NCBI GenBank assembly: GCA_045628945.1
Contig: JAZQQG010000013.1
Location: forward strand, 1-34,503
Source: RGIG4034 sp045628945
GTDB taxonomy: Bacteria > Bacillota > Clostridia > Lachnospirales > Lachnospiraceae
DNA: 34,503 nt
Direction of reading: 5' to 3'
Shown: piece after piece, positions 7,622 to 17,500 of the stretch
Layout: each line of letters starts with the position of its first letter
Position numbering within the stretch: the stretch's first letter is position 1
The notes under the pieces: generated by a model
Told to the model about the DNA's origin: nothing
What the model saw: only the letters and a program-made list of their open reading frames with translations
Database searches by the model: none
Made by a program: the position numbers and the translations under genes

Positions 7622-9918
7622 TCGTGTTCTACCGTCTTGTCATTCAGATACTTCTCCATGAATTCCTCATAGGGAATCGGCTTAGAGTAATAATAACCCT
7701 GAACGTAGCGACAGCCTACCGCCTTCAGCATTTCAATCTGCTCACTGGTCTCAACACCCTCACAGATAACTTCAATGCCAAGTCCCTCCGCCATCTCAAC
7801 AATCTTCTGTAAAATCCACTTGCTGACCTCACTGGTGGTTGCCTCGGAGAAGAACTCCTTATCAATCTTCAGCACATCGAAGGGAATATCCTTCAGAAGG
7901 TTCAGGGAAGAATAACCGGAACCGAAGTCATCCATCGAAAGAGAGACATGCTGCTCTTTTAACTGGTTCATCATCTCGATCATCTTGTTACGATTATCGA
8001 AGAATACGGTCTCCGTCAACTCCAACTCGATATACTTACGAGGTACCGCATGGTTTTTCAATACCTTTGCAACGTTGTTGATGTACTCAGGGTTATGCAT
8101 CAGAAGTCTGGACTGGTTAATGGAAACCGGACATACCGCCTGACCCTTCTCGATACGTTTCTGCATAATGCGGCAAACGGACTCAAGCATATAGAAGTCT
8201 AACTTCTCGATGAAACCGTTCTTCTCGAATACCGGAATAAAGCTTCCGGGGAAGACTACCGTACCGTCTAACTTAATCCAGCGAACCAATGCTTCGGCTC
8301 CGTATAAGCAATCATCCACGATGTTCCATTTCGGCTGCAGGAATACCTTGAACTCACCGCTCTCCATGGCCTTTTGCATCTCAGACTCGATCTTATCGGT
8401 CTTACGCATATCCTGTACCAATGCATCGGAGTAATAAGCAATCAGCTTCTTCTCATCCCCGTCCAAGGACTTACGGGCTACGTTTGCACGGTCAATAATC
8501 AGGTCAATATCCAAATCCTGCTTACGAATCTGATATACACCGAATTTCAGACGAATCGGGTACTTCACACCCATGCTTCGCGCATACTCATTCAGTGCCA
8601 CGATATAATTATCACGCTTTTGATCTACACTGGAGTCATTGATATTCAGCGTAATAAACTGGTCGGAGTCCATACGTACGCATAACTCCTTCTCATCAAA
8701 GATCTCGTTGGCAAGATTGATACAAGCAGTCAGAAGTTCATCCGCCTTATTGTGTCCGTAAGCTTCGTTGATATAGCGGAAATTACAGATATCGAATCGC
8801 TGTGCGATAAACGGAGTCTCTCGGTTCGTCCCGATGATCTGCAACGCACGATCACGGAAATAATTCCCGTTACGGCCCTTCGTAACAATATCCTCATATG
8901 CCAGCTTCTCAATCATGATGTTCGCCGACTTACCGGTCGCCCATACATAGATAATCAGGCAAATCATCAAAAGGATAATGATGATACAGGTCAATACGCT
9001 TCGGAAGATCATGGGCTTGATGGCTACCAACTGCTCATCTTCATCGTAGCATACGAACAGGTAAATATCATGGGAATTGCTAAGCGTATTACCAAGGATA
9101 CAGATTGTGGATCCGGTTGATGTTCCCATATTGGTGTCAATCTTGCCATATTTCAACATGATACGCTTCATATCGCTGATGGAGCTTCGTGCATCCGGAC
9201 TGTTATCGGAATACCGGATTAAGCGATTCATGAACGAAACATCGCCGTCCACGATTTTCAGATGGTTCTCATCCTCCGTCGCCAGAACGTCTCCGGCCTT
9301 GTTCGTCAGATAGCAGGCACCCTTGCTGCGAACATACTCATAGGCACTGCCACGCAGAAGATCATACAAATCCACCATCGCAATCAGGTGTCCGCTCTGT
9401 TCCACGCCGCTTCCCACAGGCGCGATGATTAATACACAGCGGTCCGCGCCCTCTGCCGTGGAAGCATTCGCAAAGCCATAGGTTAAGGACTTGTATCCGT
9501 TCACTGCATTGGTAACGCCGCGATATCGGTCATCCGTTATCACCTTCCCGTTTTCAAATGCGGTTCCCCGAAGGGAGATATAAGCAAAATGAACATAGCG
9601 CTCATTCTGATAGTTCGACATCAGATCTGCAATATAGGTCTCGGCAGAATCGCTTTCCGCGTCAATGGAACCAAGCAGTTCAAGCATCTCCTTTGCCGCA
9701 GTCTCCAAAGGCCGGGACAGATTGGTCAGGGTCTCATCCACCGCGATGGTTAACTGCTCCAGCTCCGCCTCGTATTCCCCTCTGACACGCCTCTGATAGG
9801 ACTTATACAAGTCGGAAATATGAATGATGCATGCAATCAGACAGATGGTCAGAATAACCAGACCGCTGATCAATGTTCGCATATCAATTTTATCGTTTCT
9901 GCGGACTTTCGTTGTCAT
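7618..9918 (-). CDS. Membrane EAL-domain c-di-GMP phosphodiesterase with degenerate GGDEF
   Basis: A 766-aa protein. TM helix 13-34, an extracytoplasmic sensor region 35-302 (probably Cache-like, inferred from length and topology), TM helix 303-325, a GGDEF-fold domain about 335-490, and an EAL domain about 505-755. The GGDEF signature is replaced by MDSDQF (416-421), so cyclase activity is unlikely and a regulatory role is more plausible. The EAL domain keeps all the catalytic positions I can identify: E542 (EALVRW), N601, E633 (ELTET), D663/D664 (DDFGSGYS), K684, E720 (EGVET) and Q740. It should hydrolyse c-di-GMP to pGpG. The start has GGGGTG just upstream. It is the first gene of the operon continuing with queH. 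Confidence 0.93.
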   Translation of the reverse strand: MTTKVRRNDKIDMRTLISGLVILTICLIACIIHISDLYKSYQRRVRGEYEAELEQLTIAVDETLTNLSRPLETAAKEMLELLGSIDAESDSAETYIADLMSNYQNERYVHFAYISLRGTAFENGKVITDDRYRGVTNAVNGYKSLTYGFANASTAEGADRCVLIIAPVGSGVEQSGHLIAMVDLYDLLRGSAYEYVRSKGACYLTNKAGDVLATEDENHLKIVDGDVSFMNRLIRYSDNSPDARSSISDMKRIMLKYGKIDTNMGTSTGSTICILGNTLSNSHDIYLFVCYDEDEQLVAIKPMIFRSVLTCIIIILLMICLIIYVWATGKSANIMIEKLAYEDIVTKGRNGNYFRDRALQIIGTNRETPFIAQRFDICNFRYINEAYGHNKADELLTACINLANEIFDEKELCVRMDSDQFITLNINDSSVDQKRDNYIVALNEYARSMGVKYPIRLKFGVYQIRKQDLDIDLIIDRANVARKSLDGDEKKLIAYYSDALVQDMRKTDKIESEMQKAMESGEFKVFLQPKWNIVDDCLYGAEALVRWIKLDGTVVFPGSFIPVFEKNGFIEKLDFYMLESVCRIMQKRIEKGQAVCPVSINQSRLLMHNPEYINNVAKVLKNHAVPRKYIELELTETVFFDNRNKMIEMMNQLKEQHVSLSMDDFGSGYSSLNLLKDIPFDVLKIDKEFFSEATTSEVSKWILQKIVEMAEGLGIEVICEGVETSEQIEMLKAVGCRYVQGYYYSKPIPYEEFMEKYLNDKTVEHE

Positions 9919-9937
9919 TGTTCACCCCAAAGTAAGT

Positions 9938-9955
9938 ATTTTTAGTGCTAAAAAT
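9938..9955. promoter_or_regulatory. Inverted repeat in the 5' leader of the EAL gene
   Basis: ATTTTTAG-TG-CTAAAAAT is a perfect 8-bp inverted repeat with a 2-bp centre, lying between the -10 element (9968-9973) and the ribosome binding site. It could be an operator for a dimeric repressor or a small RNA hairpin limiting ribosome access. Confidence 0.4.
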
Positions 9956-9967
9956 CCATACAAAAAG

Positions 9968-9996
9968 ATTATAACAAAAAAAGCAATTCAAGTAAA
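9968..9996 (-). promoter_or_regulatory. Promoter of the EAL-queH-argS operon
   Basis: On the minus strand TTTACT (-35), a 17-bp spacer and TATAAT (-10), about 50 bp upstream of the EAL gene start. It is the best sigma-A-like promoter in the 200-bp space between this gene and the aminotransferase gene. Confidence 0.65.
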
Positions 9997-10024
9997 GGGA
10001 AAAAGGCGTCAAAACGGGCATAAG

Positions 10025-10058
10025 AAAAGCGTGAGAAAAGAGTTTTCTCACGCTTTTT
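10025..10058 (-). terminator. Intrinsic terminator after the aminotransferase gene
   Basis: A perfect 15-bp inverted repeat with a 3-base loop (stem core AAGCGTGAGAAAA / TTTTCTCACGCTT). A- and T-rich ends make it functional on either strand. It lies about 60 bp downstream of the aminotransferase stop codon and separates it from the EAL operon promoter. Confidence 0.85.
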
Positions 10059-10118
10059 ACGCTTCTGATACCAAACGCTTTATGAAAGCAATTTCGGATG
10101 CGAATTCCGATTCGGGTT

Positions 10119-11405
10119 CTAATTCATTCCGAGCAGTTTTTCTACCGACACAAGCTTCACACAAAGGACAAAGAGTGTTGCTGCCTGAGCCATCTCCTCT
10201 GCCGTCGGATAGGAAGGTGCAATACGGATATTGGTGTCTTTGGGATCCACTCCGTACGGATAGGTAGCACCGGCTCCGGTCAGGGTAACACCGGCTTCCT
10301 TACATTTCGCAACAATAGCCTTCGCACAACCTTCCATCGACTCAAAGGAAATAAAATAACCACCGTTCGGTTTCGTCCAGCTACCGATTTCCAAGCCCTC
10401 CAAGTCGCGTTCAAAGGTCGCAAGTACTGCTTCAAACTTCGGACGCATACTGTTCGCATGCTCTGCCATCTTCTTCTGAATTCCGGCCATGTTCTTAAAA
10501 TATCTTGCGTGACGCAACTGGTTCACCTTATCGTTACTGATGCTCTGAACCGTCATGGTCTTTTTAATCCAAGCAAGGTTCTCCTCCGAAGATGCCACGC
10601 AGGAAATGCCGGCACCGGCGAAACTTACTTTGGAAGTGGAGGCAAACTCAAATACCATATTCGGGTTACCGGCCTTCTCACACTCCGAAAGGATCTCAAG
10701 AATCGTATCCGGATGGTCCGGATAGAGGTCATGAACGCAATAAGCATTGTCCCAATAGATGCGGAAGTCCTCCGCCGCAGGCTTCAACGCAGCAAAACGA
10801 CGAACCGTCTCATCCGAATAAGAAATGCCCTGGGGATTCGAATACTTCGGAACACACCAGATTCCCTTAACGGAAGGATCTGTATTCACATATTTCTCAA
10901 CGAGGTCCATATCGGGACCGGTCGGAAGCATCGGGATGGTAATCATCTCGATTCCGAACAGCTGGGTAATCTTAAAATGTCTGTCGTATCCGGGTGCGGG
11001 ACATAACCACTTCACGGAATCCAACTTGCACCACGGGGTCGAACCTAAGACACCGAAACTCATGGAACGAGCCACTGCATCGTACATTAACGTCAGAGAC
11101 GCATTCCCACCCATCAGAACATTTTTTGCCGGAACACCGAGCATCTCGCCCATCAGTTCTCTGGCTTCCATAATGCCTTCCAGACCGCCGTAATTGCGCA
11201 CATCCACACCGGACGCATCCTTCATATCGGAGCCGGAATTCAATACGTCCATCAGATCCATCGACATATCAAGCTGTGCGGGAGTCGGCTTGCCTCTCGA
11301 CATATCAAGTTTCAAACCACTGGCCTTGGCAGCCTCAAACTGCTCCACCAGACCGGAATGAAGGTCCTTCAGTTCCTGATTGCTCATCTGCGATAATGCT
11401 TTCAT
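10119..11405 (-). CDS. Aspartate aminotransferase, type Ic (PLP-dependent)
   Basis: A 428-aa fold-type I PLP enzyme of the Asp_aminotransf (subgroup Ic) family, transferring the amino group between aspartate and 2-oxoglutarate. It shows the family N-terminus LDMSRGKPTPAQLD, a VRNYGG-type segment, the substrate/PLP region YSNPQG and YWDNAYCVHDL, and the Schiff-base lysine K259 in FASTSKVSF. NGGYFISF near the C-terminus is also typical. The start has a GAGGG site seven bases upstream. It is a single-gene unit with its own promoter (11443-11471) and terminator (10025-10058). The palindrome in its promoter suggests control by a dimeric repressor, possibly GntR-type. Confidence 0.9.
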   Translation of the reverse strand: MKALSQMSNQELKDLHSGLVEQFEAAKASGLKLDMSRGKPTPAQLDMSMDLMDVLNSGSDMKDASGVDVRNYGGLEGIMEARELMGEMLGVPAKNVLMGGNASLTLMYDAVARSMSFGVLGSTPWCKLDSVKWLCPAPGYDRHFKITQLFGIEMITIPMLPTGPDMDLVEKYVNTDPSVKGIWCVPKYSNPQGISYSDETVRRFAALKPAAEDFRIYWDNAYCVHDLYPDHPDTILEILSECEKAGNPNMVFEFASTSKVSFAGAGISCVASSEENLAWIKKTMTVQSISNDKVNQLRHARYFKNMAGIQKKMAEHANSMRPKFEAVLATFERDLEGLEIGSWTKPNGGYFISFESMEGCAKAIVAKCKEAGVTLTGAGATYPYGVDPKDTNIRIAPSYPTAEEMAQAATLFVLCVKLVSVEKLLGMN

Positions 11406-11442
11406 TCATTTACCCTCGTAAAAAACAATTTTATCTGCGAAT

Positions 11443-11471
11443 TGTATAATTGTATACAATCATACATCCAA
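11443..11471 (-). promoter_or_regulatory. Aminotransferase promoter with embedded 12-bp palindrome
   Basis: On the minus strand TTGGAT (-35), a 17-bp spacer and TATACA (-10). The spacer ends in the perfect palindrome ATTGTATACAAT (11449-11460), followed directly by a repeated TATACAAT half-site. A repressor bound here would block RNA polymerase. Confidence 0.6.
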
Positions 11472-11472
11472 A

Positions 11473-11503
11473 CGCCTTTATAATCTTACACTAAGATTAG
11501 GCG
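11473..11503 (-). terminator. Imperfect hairpin after hybrid kinase 2
   Basis: CGCCT...AATCTTA-loop-TAAGATT-AGGCG forms a 7-bp inner and 5-bp outer stem with a 4-base bulge. On the minus strand it lies just after the kinase 2 stop codon and is followed by only a short T run. It may be a weak terminator or a processing signal. Confidence 0.4.
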
Positions 11504-11515
11504 CTTGGCAAGAGA

Positions 11516-14494
11516 TTACTTTTCATTCAACTCAATGCGGTCCGCAAACTGTCTGGTCCACTCCGCACAGATATCATACTGCACATTCAGAGCCGTATTA
11601 CGAATCTCCTGAACATAGTAATGGTATTCCTTGCTCCAGGAATGGGATGCCAACTGCTGAACATATCGGTCAATCGCATCCACATCGTAAGCTTCAATTG
11701 CGGTCAGAATACTGTCGGCAATGGCTAACATCTCCCGCTTGGACAGTACATTTTCTCCTTCCGCAAGATGAGGTTCGTACACTTTCAGGACCTCGCTGTA
11801 CTTCCGATACAATGCAAGGAACTCCGGCATCCGACGATGAATCAATGCAAAATCCTTCTTTTCCAATGCTTCCAGAATCGGTGCCATCTCCTCCACAAGT
11901 TTTGTGGCCCCGATGGTTTCTGCCGATGTTTTTAAGGTATAGAGATCCAATGCCAGTTTAGTTTCATCCTCATCTACCTCGTGTACACCAATCAGTTTCT
12001 CCTGTTCCGGAATTCGGTTGGCAAAGATTAATGCAGACTGCTCAAAAATACGACGATTGCCGCCTACCAGACGAATGGCCTTCCGCTCATCAATATAATC
12101 GTCCTTCTTGACCTCTTCCTGCTTCTCCTCATTTGCCTTAATCTTATTCAAAAGACTTTCGACATCCGCCGCGGAGCGAATGGTCTCATTCTCCGGACTC
12201 TTAATCTCTTCCCCATCTGCGGTTAAGGGCACAATACGTTCCGCCGGCAACCACTTGCGAATCATATTCTTCATCTCGTCGCCACGAACGGGTTTGAAGA
12301 TGAAGTCATTCATACCGGCATCCAGGAACTGCTGTTCCATCTCCTTGGCCGCATTGGCGGTAAAGGCAATGACCGGAACTTCCTGATAATAAGCCCCTTC
12401 CATATCACGCAGCTTATGAATCGTCTCAATACCGTCCATCTCGGGCATCATATGATCCAGGAAGATTACATCATAACGTTCTGTTTCATTCAAGCTCAAA
12501 CATTCCATACCGCTTCGGCAGGTCGTTACCTTCGCATTCAGGTTCCGAATCAGAGCGGATACCACCATCAGATTGACCTTGTTATCATCAACAATCAGAA
12601 TCTTAGCCTCCGGGGCAATGTAATTGGCATTCTCATCCACACGCTGCTCCGGCATTGCCCTAAGCTTCGCCTGAATATTCTCAATCGGCTGTAAGGAAGC
12701 CAGCCCCTGGGGTACACGAACATGGAACGTGGTTCCGACTCCCTGAACACTGTCCGCGTCAATCGTTCCCTCCATGGAATCCACAATCAGACGGTTAATG
12801 CTGAGTCCCAGACCGGTTCCGGAGATGGTATGCGAATCCTCCGTCTCCAATCGCTCAAAGGCATCAAACATACGCTCCATATTTTCTTTGGGAATTCCCG
12901 CACCGGTATCGATGACCTCCGTAATCAATTCCACATGTTCGGCATCAATCTGTGCCCACTCAACCTTGAAGGTAATACTTCCCTCATTGGTATACTTCGC
13001 CGAATTGCTAAGAAGATTTGCAAATACCTGACGGAGACGTTCCCGGTCACCGATCAGTCGACTCGGCAGGTCTCCTGCAATCTCAAATCGAATCTGAATC
13101 GACTTCTCCTTGACCTGTGCATGCACAATGTCATAGAGACTCTTTAACATCGACATCACATCATATTCTTCATTTTTTAACTGAATCTCGCCCGACTCAA
13201 TATCCGAATAGTCCAAAATATCATTGATAATGGACATGAGCACCTTGCCTGCCACATCCACACGGCGTGAATAATCCCGCACAGTCTCCGAGGAGGCCTC
13301 GCGTTCAATCATCTCATTCATACCGATAATCGTATTCATCGGAGTACGAAGCTCATGGGAAACATTTGCAAGGAAATGCATTTTGGCGCGGTTGGCACCT
13401 TCCGCCTTCTTTCTTGCTTTTTCTGCGATATCGCGTTGCTCACTGTTCTCCGCAATCAATTTCTGAAGTTCGGTCACATCATGCGCGGTACAAGCAAAGG
13501 CCAAAGCATCACCGAACCGGTCCTTAATGGCATCCACATAGACTTCATATTTATGCAGTACACCATCTACCTCATATTCCATGGCGTAGGTGTTTGAATC
13601 CATCTTTTTCTCATAGAGATCCACAAGCATCTGCTGAATCGGGAAATATTTTGTTGCCGGAACGTTTCGGATATTGGATTGCACTACAGAACGGTCTCCG
13701 CCGCAGAACACCTCCACAAAGGCGTTGTTATAGAACAGGATATCACCCTGTCGCTTGGCAAAGAACACGGGACTCGACATAGAAGTACTGATAAATTCCG
13801 TAATCTGCAGCTCCGAATAATCCAGCATTCCAAGGCCTCTTGCAATCAAATAGTACACGACGCAAAGCGCAATCACCATAAAGCCTTCCGAGGGTTCGGT
13901 CGGAATCTTGTTATATACACGAATAATCGGAGGAATAATCATGAGCACCAGAAGTGCACTGTCCAACGCCATCCACATTAACAGAAGGATGCGTTGTCTT
14001 TTGATCTGCGCCTTGAAAAAGAGAATCGTGGCCGCAACCAGGGTCCAGAATGCCAAAACCGCAATATAAGCAAAGAAAATCAGGGAAGGAATCGACTTCG
14101 TATCGATGTAGAAAGGACCGTACTTCGTATCCACAATCGTGGTTGCGTGGCCGAATACCTTAATCAACCATGCCACCAGGCCAAAGAACGGTGCCAAGAA
14201 ACGGCCGAATCGGTAGATCCAGGATTCGGCGAAAAATGCCATCATAAATGTAAAAGCAGACGCACACAACATTAACGAACCAAACAGACTTGCGTTCGCC
14301 CAGAACAGTGCATGCGCCCTCGGACAAATCATCTCGATGCCTAAGGATCCGGCCCAAACAAAGCCGGACATGGACATCAGAAAATAAACTATGTTCAGGC
14401 GTCCTCTTTTGGAAGAAGACGCCAAAACAAAGCTACCCCAAACCAACAATAAAACAGATAATGTAACTAAAACGAGCGAATAATAAACATTCAT
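11516..14494 (-). CDS. Hybrid sensor histidine kinase 2 (7TM, PAS, HisKA, HATPase, REC, HPt-like)
   Basis: A 992-aa membrane kinase. Residues 1-225 hold about seven hydrophobic helices of the HisKA_7TM type. A PAS domain follows at about 228-345, then HisKA with SHELRTP, acceptor H380. HATPase_c has N box LLSNSAKYT and G boxes DTGAGI and GTGLGL. The receiver has IVDDN and FLDHMMPEMDG, acceptor D680. Residues about 775-890 have an HPt-like helical bundle, but the position of the HPt histidine holds a tyrosine (Y852 in LYTLKTSAETIGA), so this domain cannot be a normal phospho-acceptor. The gene begins 42 bp after purL on the same strand, with GGGAGAAG as its ribosome site, and is probably co-transcribed with it. 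No response regulator is adjacent. Confidence 0.93.
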   Translation of the reverse strand: MNVYYSLVLVTLSVLLLVWGSFVLASSSKRGRLNIVYFLMSMSGFVWAGSLGIEMICPRAHALFWANASLFGSLMLCASAFTFMMAFFAESWIYRFGRFLAPFFGLVAWLIKVFGHATTIVDTKYGPFYIDTKSIPSLIFFAYIAVLAFWTLVAATILFFKAQIKRQRILLLMWMALDSALLVLMIIPPIIRVYNKIPTEPSEGFMVIALCVVYYLIARGLGMLDYSELQITEFISTSMSSPVFFAKRQGDILFYNNAFVEVFCGGDRSVVQSNIRNVPATKYFPIQQMLVDLYEKKMDSNTYAMEYEVDGVLHKYEVYVDAIKDRFGDALAFACTAHDVTELQKLIAENSEQRDIAEKARKKAEGANRAKMHFLANVSHELRTPMNTIIGMNEMIEREASSETVRDYSRRVDVAGKVLMSIINDILDYSDIESGEIQLKNEEYDVMSMLKSLYDIVHAQVKEKSIQIRFEIAGDLPSRLIGDRERLRQVFANLLSNSAKYTNEGSITFKVEWAQIDAEHVELITEVIDTGAGIPKENMERMFDAFERLETEDSHTISGTGLGLSINRLIVDSMEGTIDADSVQGVGTTFHVRVPQGLASLQPIENIQAKLRAMPEQRVDENANYIAPEAKILIVDDNKVNLMVVSALIRNLNAKVTTCRSGMECLSLNETERYDVIFLDHMMPEMDGIETIHKLRDMEGAYYQEVPVIAFTANAAKEMEQQFLDAGMNDFIFKPVRGDEMKNMIRKWLPAERIVPLTADGEEIKSPENETIRSAADVESLLNKIKANEEKQEEVKKDDYIDERKAIRLVGGNRRIFEQSALIFANRIPEQEKLIGVHEVDEDETKLALDLYTLKTSAETIGATKLVEEMAPILEALEKKDFALIHRRMPEFLALYRKYSEVLKVYEPHLAEGENVLSKREMLAIADSILTAIEAYDVDAIDRYVQQLASHSWSKEYHYYVQEIRNTALNVQYDICAEWTRQFADRIELNEK

Positions 14495-14536
14495 ATCTTC
14501 TCCCGATTCACCGTCTCCTTACGGAGTACGGAAACA

Positions 14537-17500
14537 TTACTTGAAATATGCCACACCGGATTCGAAGATCTTCAGATCCTGCTCACCGTAGATGTTCATT
14601 GCCACGCCGTCACCGCGACGTTCAACGTGTGCCATCTTACCGAAGCATCTTCCGTCAAACGAGGTGATACCTTCAATGGATGCATAGGAACCGTTTACGT
14701 TCCACTCCTCGTCCATCGAGACAATTCCGTCTGCGGATGCATACTGGGTGGCTACCTGACCGTTGGCAAACAGATTGCGAATCACGTCCTCATTTGCAAC
14801 GAAACGACCTTCACCGTGAGATGCCGGCGTTACATAGGTCTTACCAAGCTCCGCCTGCTGTAACCAGGGCGACTTGTTGGATACGACCTTCGTATATACC
14901 ATCTTCGAGATGTGGCGGTTAATTGTATTAAAGGTTAAGGTCGGAGATTCCGGCGTCTGACCGGTAATCTTACCGTTGGGAACCAGACCTAACTTAATCA
15001 GTGCCTGGAAACCGTTACAGATACCTAAGCAAAGACCGTCGCGCTCCTCTAACAGCTTCGTTACCGCTTCCTTCATCTTTTCGTTCTGGAATGCGGTTGC
15101 GAAGAACTTCGCAGAGCCATCCGGTTCGTCACCTGCGGAGAAACCGCCGGGGAACATGATAATCTGTGCTTCGGAAATGGACTTCACAAAGAGATCCACA
15201 CTATCACGAATATCCTGGGCATTGCGGTTACAGAATACGCGGGTCGTTACATCCGCCCCGGCATTCACAAAGGCCGCACGACTGTCGTATTCACAGTTCG
15301 TTCCGGGGAATACCGGAATGAATACGTTGGGTCTTGCCACAAGATTCTTGCATACATAAATGGAGTCTGCCTTGTAAACCGGCTCATCAATGACCTTCGT
15401 ATCAAAGGTTACGCGGGAAGGGAAAATCTTCTCAAGCGGAGCCTTCCAGGTATCCAACGCTTCCTTCTGGCTGATTACCGTATCACCATAGGTGAAGGCG
15501 CCGTCCGTCACGGTACCGATGACCGTGTAATCCAACTCTTCATCCGTAATCTCTTCACTAATCTCAGCTACAATACGGCCCAAACCGTTTCCGAAAAGTT
15601 CTTCTGCTTCCAACTCGGTATTGAAGGCAACGCCGTAACCGTTACCAAAGCCCATCTTCGCACACGCGGGGAATACACCGCGCGCATCGGTTGCATAAGC
15701 AGCCACGATGGTCTTTTTGCCGATTAACGTATGAATCTTATCATAAATCTCCATGACCTCACGATAGATGGGAACATCAAACTCATCTACGGGGATATCG
15801 AAGTAAACAACCTGATTGCCGGGCTTCTTGAACTCGGGCGTTACAATCTCGCTCTGCTTTGCCACATCAACCGCAAAGGAAACCAGCGTCGGCGGAACAT
15901 CGATATCATTGAAGGTACCGGACATACTGTCCTTACCGCCGATGGAGCCGATTCCGAAACCGATCTGCGCATCATATGCACCGAGAAGTGCGGCAAAAGG
16001 CTGGCTCCAACGCTTTGGATCCTCCGTCATTCTGCGGAAATATTCCTGGAAGGTGAAATGTAATTTTTTGTAATCACCACCGTTAGCAACAATCTTGGCT
16101 ACCGATTCGGTCACCGCATAGATTGCGCCGTGGTAAGGGCTCCAGCTTGCCAAATACGGATCAAAGCCGTAGCTCATCATGGTTACGGTATCGCATTTGC
16201 CGTCCAATACAGGGAGCTTGGCAACCATGGTCTGGGTCTCGGTCAACTGATACTTACCACCGTAAGGCATAAATACACTGCCCGCACCGATGGAGGCGTC
16301 GAACATCTCTACCAGGCCCTTCTGGGAGCAGGCATTCAGATCCTTTAAGCTCTCCGTCATGGCAAGCTTCACATCGCCGTTTTCCAGGGCTTTATCCACA
16401 TGCTTATTGGCAATCTTCTTCAGATAGTTATCTTCTTCGGTCGGAATGGATACCGCTACCGTCGTCTCCTGATGTGCACCGTTCGTATCTAAGAACGCAC
16501 GCTTCAGATTTACAATCTCACGGTCTCTCCAGGTAAGCACAAGTCTGGGCTCCTTGGTTACGGTTGCAACCGGAATGGCTTCCAGATTTTCTTCCGCAGC
16601 ATACGCCAAAAATGCATCCTGATCCTTAGGATCCACAACGACTGCCATACGCTCCTGAGACTCGGAAATGGCAAGCTCGGTACCGTCAAGACCGGCATAC
16701 TTCTTGGGAACCAGATCCAGATTAACTCTCAGGCCGGCTGCCAACTCACCGATGGCAACAGACACACCGCCGGCACCGAAGTCATTACACTTCTTGATCA
16801 GACGGCTGACTTCCTCACGGCGGAACAATCTCTGAATCTTACGCTCGGTAGGCGCATTCCCCTTCTGAACCTCTGCACCGCAGGTGCTTAAGGACTGCTC
16901 GGTATGCACCTTACTGGAACCGGTAGCACCGCCACAACCGTCACCGCCGGTACGACCACCCAGTAAAATGATAATATCTCCGGGATCGGAGGTCTCACGA
17001 ATTACGTTGGCTCTGGGAGCGGCACCCATTACGGCACCGATTTCCATACGCTTTGCCACGTAGTTCGGATGATAGATTTCCTTAACAAAACCGGTAGCCA
17101 GACCAATCTGGTTACCATAAGAAGAGTAGCCCTGTGCGGCACCGCGCACAAGCTTCTTCTGAGACAATTTACCCTTGAGGGTCTCGGATACGGGAACGGT
17201 GGGATCCGCCGCACCGGTAACACGCATTGCCTGATATACATAGGTTCTTCCGGACAACGGGTCACGAATGGCACCACCCAGACAGGTAGCAGCGCCACCG
17301 AAAGGCTCGATTTCGGTAGGATGGTTGTGAGTCTCGTTCTTGAAATTCACAAGCCACTCTTCGGTCACAACTCCGTTTCCGTCATTCTTATCGACCTCTA
17401 CGGGCACTACAATCGAGCAGGCGTTAATCTCATCGGACTCTTCCACGTCCGTTAAGATTCCGTCATGCTTTAATTTTTTCATGGCAACAAGGGCCAGATC

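Noticed and set aside
8560..8790. Active diguanylate cyclase in the EAL protein
   Set aside because: The signature motif is MDSDQF rather than GG(D/E)EF, so the catalytic residues are lost.
10098..11006. 302-residue open frame on the plus strand
   Set aside because: It lies entirely antisense to the well-supported aminotransferase gene, lacks a ribosome site and has no protein-family character.
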